From Planctomycetales bacterium (GTDB taxonomy: Bacteria > 4484-113 > JAFGCY01), in the NCBI GenBank assembly GCA_024645305.1, contig JAHEFU010000163.1:1-6663 (forward strand): a DNA stretch of 6,663 nucleotides. Direction: 5' to 3'. Below are positions 3,494-6,663 of this stretch, piece after piece. Below the pieces are notes generated by a model that worked only from the letters and a program-made list of their open reading frames with translations, ran no database searches and was not told where the DNA came from. How positions within the stretch are numbered: position 1 is the stretch's first letter; each line of letters begins with the position of its first letter. The translations under genes were made by a program, and so were the position numbers.

Positions 3494-6400
3494 TCAGCTG
3501 CAGCCCTGGCTGGTGCCGCAGTTGAGGCACTTGTAGCAGGAGCCGTTGCGCACGGTGACGTGCCCGCAGGACTCACAGAAGGGTGCGTCACCCATCATCG
3601 TGTGCAGCTGCTCATCCATGGCATTGACAGGGGCGTGCTGCGGGGCATGGCTGCTGCCATTGCCGTTGCCGTTGCCCTTGCCGACAGGCTGGGGCGGGCG
3701 CACAGCTGTACCGTTCGCCGTTCCGTTGCCGGTGGGCAGCGCAGCGGACCCGTCATCTGCCCTGTCAGCCCGGGCAGCATCACTGGTGGACACCAGGGGC
3801 TGGGCCTCGAGGCGGATCGAGCGTTCATTCTGGTTGAGGATCAGCTCATCCGCCGCCGGCTTGACCTGCACGAAGTCCGTGCGGCCGAGGTATTCCATGC
3901 CCAGCACGCGGAAGACGTAGTCAATCACGCTCTGGGCCATCTTGATGTTCGGGTGGTCGCAGGTCCCGCTCGGTTCGAAGCGCGTGAACACGAAGGTGTC
4001 AACGAACTCCTCCAGCGGCACGCCGTACTGCAGGCCCTTGCTGACGGCGATGGCGAAGCAGTTCATCAGGCTGCGGAAGGCGGCGCCCTCCTTGTGCATG
4101 TCAATGAAGACTTCACCGAGGGTGCCGTCGGCATATTCGCCGGTGCGCAGGTAGAGCTTGTGACCGGCGATGCGGCCTTCGAAGGTGAAGCCCTTGCGCT
4201 TGCGCGGCAGGGGGCGGCGCATCGGGGCGTGGATCTGCAGGGTGCTGGCCTGCCGCGGGCTGACGGGCATCTGCACAGGCTCCACGGGTTTGCCACTGGC
4301 GGGATCGTAGTTCTGCGGATTGACGAGGCTTTCGTGCTGCTCCGGCTGCAGGGCCTCTTCGGCACTGGCAACCTCCTCCAGTACCTCGTCCTCCTCCTGC
4401 TCCTCACCACGGCTGTTCAGCGGCTGGCTGAGCTTGCAGCCGTCGCGGTACAGCGCATTGCTCTTCAGGCCGAGCTTCCAGGACAGCCGGTAGGCATCCA
4501 GGATGTCGTCAACCGTGACCTCGTTTGGCATGTTGATCGTCTTGCTGATGGCCCCGCTGATGAAGGGCTGCACGGCACCCATCATACGGATGTGTCCAGT
4601 GTGGTGGATGAAGCGCTGGCCATGCCGGCCGCAGCGGTTGGCGCAGTCGAACACCGGCAGGTGCTCAGCGCGCAGGTGCGGTGCGCCCTCCACGGTCATC
4701 ATGCCGCAGATGTGGTCATTGGCGCGGCTGATCTGCTCGTTCGTGAAGCCCAGGGCCTTGAGCAGGTTGAAGCCGGGGGAGTCATACTGCTCAGGCTTGA
4801 AGCCGAGGCGCTGCATGCATTCCTCGCCAAGGGTAAAGGGCGAGAAAGCGAAGTGCAGCTCGAACACACTTGGAAGCTGGGCCTCGATGCGCTCGATGTC
4901 ATTGTCATTCATGCCCATCTCGCGCAGGCTGTCGGCATGGATGGACTGGTGGTCCAGCCTGGAACTGCCGAGCACCCAGCGGCGGATCTCACCGATCTGC
5001 TTCTGGTCATAGCCCAGGTTGGAAAGGGCCAGCGGGATGCTCTGGTTGATGATCTTGAAGTAGCCGCCGCCCGCCAGCTTCTTGAACTTGACGAGGGCGA
5101 AGTCCGGCTCGACGCCGGTGGTGTCGCAGTCCATCAGCAGGCCGATCGTACCTGTCGGTGCGATCACGGTCGTCTGGGCATTGCGGTAGCCATGCAGCTC
5201 ACCGAGTTCCAGCGCACGGTCCCAGCTTTGCACGGCGGCACTGGAAAGATATTCAGGACACTGCGCATGCTCGATACCCCGCGGTGCAATTGACAGATCC
5301 TCATATGTGTTGTCAGCTTCATGGCGCGCTGCCCGGCGATGGTTGCGCATCACGCGCAGCATTTCCTCACGGTTCTCCTCAAACTTCTGGAAACTGCCGA
5401 GTTCGCGGGCCATCTCCGCACTGGTGGCATAGGCATCTCCGGTCAGGATCGCCGTCATAGCCGCACCGATGGCCCGGCCCTCGTCGCTGTCGTAGGGAAT
5501 GCCCATCACCATCAGGCAGGTGCCGAGGTTGGCATAACCCAGGCCGAGGGTGCGGAAGTCAAAGGACTTCTGCGCGATTTCGCGGCTGGGGAACTGCGCC
5601 ATCAGGACGGAGATCTCGAGCACGATGGTCCACAGGCGGATCATGTGCCGGTAGCTATCCAGGTCAAATCCGCCGCTGGCCTCGTCGATGAACTTGATCA
5701 GGTTCAGGCTGGCCAGGTTGCAGGCGGTGTCGTCAAGGAACATGTACTCGCTGCAGGGGTTGGAGGCATTGATCCGGCCACTGTTGGGGCAGGTATGCCA
5801 CTCATTGATTGTCGTGTCAAACTGCACGCCGGGATCGGCACAGCGCCAGGCGGCATAGCCGATCTGCTGCCAGAGGTCCGCGGCCTGGATACTCTTGCTG
5901 ACCTGTCCGTCGGTGCGCTGGATCAGGTCCCACATGCCCTTGCGCTCGGCGGCTTCGAGGAACTCATTGGTCAGGCGGATCGAGTTGTTGCTGTTCTGCC
6001 CGCTGACGGTGCTGTAGGCCTCACCCTCGAAGGCGGTGTCAAAGCGGCCCTTGCCGCCGGCCACGAGTGCTGCGACCTTGTCTTCCTCATGGACCTTCCA
6101 GTTGATGAATTTCTCGATGTCTGGATGGTCCACATTGAGGCAGACCATCTTGGCGGCGCGGCGGGTGGTACCTCCGCTCTTGATGGCCCCGGCGGCGCGG
6201 TCGCCGATCTTGAGGAAGCTCATCAGGCCGCTGGACTGCCCGCCGCCGCTGAGGGACTCACCCTCACCACGCAGCGCGCTGAAGTTGGTACCGGTGCCGC
6301 TGCCATACTTGAACAGCCGGGCCTCGCGGACCCACAGGTCCATGATGCCACCTTCATTCACCAGGTCATCGCTGACACTCTGAATGAAGCAGGCGTGTGG

Positions 6401-6663
6401 CTGGGGATGGCTGTATGCATCCTCGGAGCGCACAAGCTCCGCTGTGTCAGGGTTTACATAGTAGTGGCCCTGGCTGGGCCCGTTGATGCCGTAGGCCCAG
6501 TACAGCCCGGTATTGAACCACTGAGGACTGTTGGGGGCGGCCATCTGGTTCAGGAGGGAATAGGCCAGCTCGTCACGGAAGGCATCCGCATCCGCATCAC
6601 TGTCGAAGTAGCCGTAGCGTCTGCCCCAGTCCGTCCAGCAGCCGGTCAGGCGGTGAATCACCT
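3494..6663 (-). CDS. nrdJ: Adenosylcobalamin-dependent (class II) ribonucleotide reductase, 5' end missing
   Basis: Reduces ribonucleotides to deoxyribonucleotides with a B12-generated thiyl radical, independent of oxygen. 1055 codons are visible and the frame stays open to the right edge; the first one (GTG at 6661) is internal, and roughly 150 N-terminal residues should lie outside. Seen, in visible numbering: APNSPQWFNTG (42-52); HACFIQS with C91; KYGSGTGTNFSALRGEG (118-134); NPCSE (301-305) with N301, radical-site C303 and E305; C314 in the TACNLASLN segment, the partner of C91 in the redox pair; PTGTIG (502-507). The C303-C314 spacing of 11 matches the Thermotoga enzyme as I recall it. 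After an acidic stretch (751-775) comes a TSCPD domain (about 822-927), a Gly/Asn-rich linker (about 956-1015) and a Cys tail (1029-1055). No intein is seen. Ends in TGA. The promoter and any cobalamin riboswitch would lie outside the window. Confidence 0.96.
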   Translation of the reverse strand, partial: VIHRLTGCWTDWGRRYGYFDSDADADAFRDELAYSLLNQMAAPNSPQWFNTGLYWAYGINGPSQGHYYVNPDTAELVRSEDAYSHPQPHACFIQSVSDDLVNEGGIMDLWVREARLFKYGSGTGTNFSALRGEGESLSGGGQSSGLMSFLKIGDRAAGAIKSGGTTRRAAKMVCLNVDHPDIEKFINWKVHEEDKVAALVAGGKGRFDTAFEGEAYSTVSGQNSNNSIRLTNEFLEAAERKGMWDLIQRTDGQVSKSIQAADLWQQIGYAAWRCADPGVQFDTTINEWHTCPNSGRINASNPCSEYMFLDDTACNLASLNLIKFIDEASGGFDLDSYRHMIRLWTIVLEISVLMAQFPSREIAQKSFDFRTLGLGYANLGTCLMVMGIPYDSDEGRAIGAAMTAILTGDAYATSAEMARELGSFQKFEENREEMLRVMRNHRRAARHEADNTYEDLSIAPRGIEHAQCPEYLSSAAVQSWDRALELGELHGYRNAQTTVIAPTGTIGLLMDCDTTGVEPDFALVKFKKLAGGGYFKIINQSIPLALSNLGYDQKQIGEIRRWVLGSSRLDHQSIHADSLREMGMNDNDIERIEAQLPSVFELHFAFSPFTLGEECMQRLGFKPEQYDSPGFNLLKALGFTNEQISRANDHICGMMTVEGAPHLRAEHLPVFDCANRCGRHGQRFIHHTGHIRMMGAVQPFISGAISKTINMPNEVTVDDILDAYRLSWKLGLKSNALYRDGCKLSQPLNSRGEEQEEDEVLEEVASAEEALQPEQHESLVNPQNYDPASGKPVEPVQMPVSPRQASTLQIHAPMRRPLPRKRKGFTFEGRIAGHKLYLRTGEYADGTLGEVFIDMHKEGAAFRSLMNCFAIAVSKGLQYGVPLEEFVDTFVFTRFEPSGTCDHPNIKMAQSVIDYVFRVLGMEYLGRTDFVQVKPAADELILNQNERSIRLEAQPLVSTSDAARADRADDGSAALPTGNGTANGTAVRPPQPVGKGNGNGNGSSHAPQHAPVNAMDEQLHTMMGDAPFCESCGHVTVRNGSCYKCLNCGTSQGCS
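3497..3577 (-). other. C-terminal cysteine tail of NrdJ
   Basis: Residues 1029-1055 hold CESCG, CYKCLNCG and a final CS: Cys at 1029, 1032, 1042, 1045, 1048 and 1054. In this family the tail shuttles electrons to the active-site disulphide and may bind zinc through some of the cysteines. Which ones are redox-active here is inferred, not shown. Confidence 0.75.
3658..3681 (-). repeat. Hexamer repeat coding for the Gly-Asn linker of NrdJ
   Basis: Four 6-bp units on the plus strand (cattgc, cgttgc, cgttgc, ccttgc) encode GKGNGNGN at about residues 994-1001. The repeat sits in the flexible linker between the TSCPD domain and the cysteine tail, which must swing between the reductant and the active site. 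The unit is close to that in the lipoprotein gene at 990-1019. Confidence 0.65.
4343..4411 (-). other. Acidic low-complexity insertion in NrdJ
   Basis: Residues 751-773 are mostly Glu, Asp and Gln (EEQEEDEVLEEV and the following AEEALQPEQ). They separate the end of the reductase barrel (CKLSQPL at 742-748) from the TSCPD domain. A variable linker at this place is usual in long NrdJ proteins; this one is notably acidic. Confidence 0.6.

Noticed and set aside
3435..3530. Extended N-terminus for the VOC protein from an ATG at 3530
   Set aside because: The extra 32 codons translate the heptamer repeat and the last bases of nrdJ in another frame; the ATG at 3434 has a proper Shine-Dalgarno and matches family length.
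3410..5293. 627-codon plus-strand open frame opposite nrdJ
   Set aside because: It lies opposite the conserved NrdJ sequence; the His/Ala/Leu-rich product has no motif. Long antisense frames are expected at this GC content.
6659..6661. GTG as the true start of nrdJ
   Set aside because: The sequence after it (IHRLTGCWTDWG) is internal to the family and about 150 N-terminal residues are missing, so it is a Val codon in a gene cut by the window edge.
3494..6663. Intein or frameshift in nrdJ
   Set aside because: The frame is uninterrupted, motifs follow in the usual order and spacing, and no extra block of intein size is present.
1..6663. CRISPR array, tRNA/rRNA, insertion sequence or toxin-antitoxin pair
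   Set aside because: No regularly spaced repeats with unique spacers, no cloverleaf or rRNA sequence, no transposase motifs and no paired small genes were found on either strand.

Overview
The window comes from a high-GC bacterium, probably a Pseudomonadota and most likely a gammaproteobacterium. The grounds are the high GC of coding and spacer DNA, a lipoprotein with a classic lipobox and a non-Asp residue after the cysteine (outer-membrane sorting in diderms), and a long class II ribonucleotide reductase of the NrdJ type. No lineage can be named with confidence from sequence alone. All four supported genes lie on the minus strand, so transcription runs from right to left.

Right to left: (1) 6663-3494 is the 3' part of nrdJ, an adenosylcobalamin-dependent ribonucleoside-diphosphate reductase. 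Its start lies outside the window, but the catalytic core, a TSCPD domain and a C-terminal cysteine-rich tail are present. (2) After 59 bp, 3434-3021 encodes a small VOC-fold (glyoxalase/bleomycin-resistance superfamily) protein with its own Shine-Dalgarno; it is probably co-transcribed with nrdJ. It lacks the usual metal ligands. (3) A 219-bp gap (2802-3020) dense in inverted repeats and short tandem repeats leads to dinB (2801-1389), a divergent Y-family DNA polymerase IV with two insertions. (4) A second repeat-rich gap (1114-1388) leads to 1113-10, a lipoprotein of the MJ1477/TM1410 (GH114-like) putative glycosidase family.

The genes are largely housekeeping or accessory: dNTP production, translesion synthesis, an unknown small-molecule binder and a cell-surface sugar hydrolase. 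nrdJ and dinB could both serve DNA repair synthesis, but this neighbourhood alone does not prove a functional link. I see no defence system, CRISPR array, mobile element or RNA gene, and no convincing new multi-gene system.

The unusual content is between and around the genes. Two of the three visible gene starts (dinB and the lipoprotein) have a -10-like hexamer exactly 6 nt before the ATG, as expected for leaderless mRNAs. Every intergenic gap carries short tandem repeats with a 7- or 9-bp period, and the two larger gaps also carry perfect hairpins. Two unrelated proteins carry Gly-Asn linkers encoded by similar hexamer repeats.
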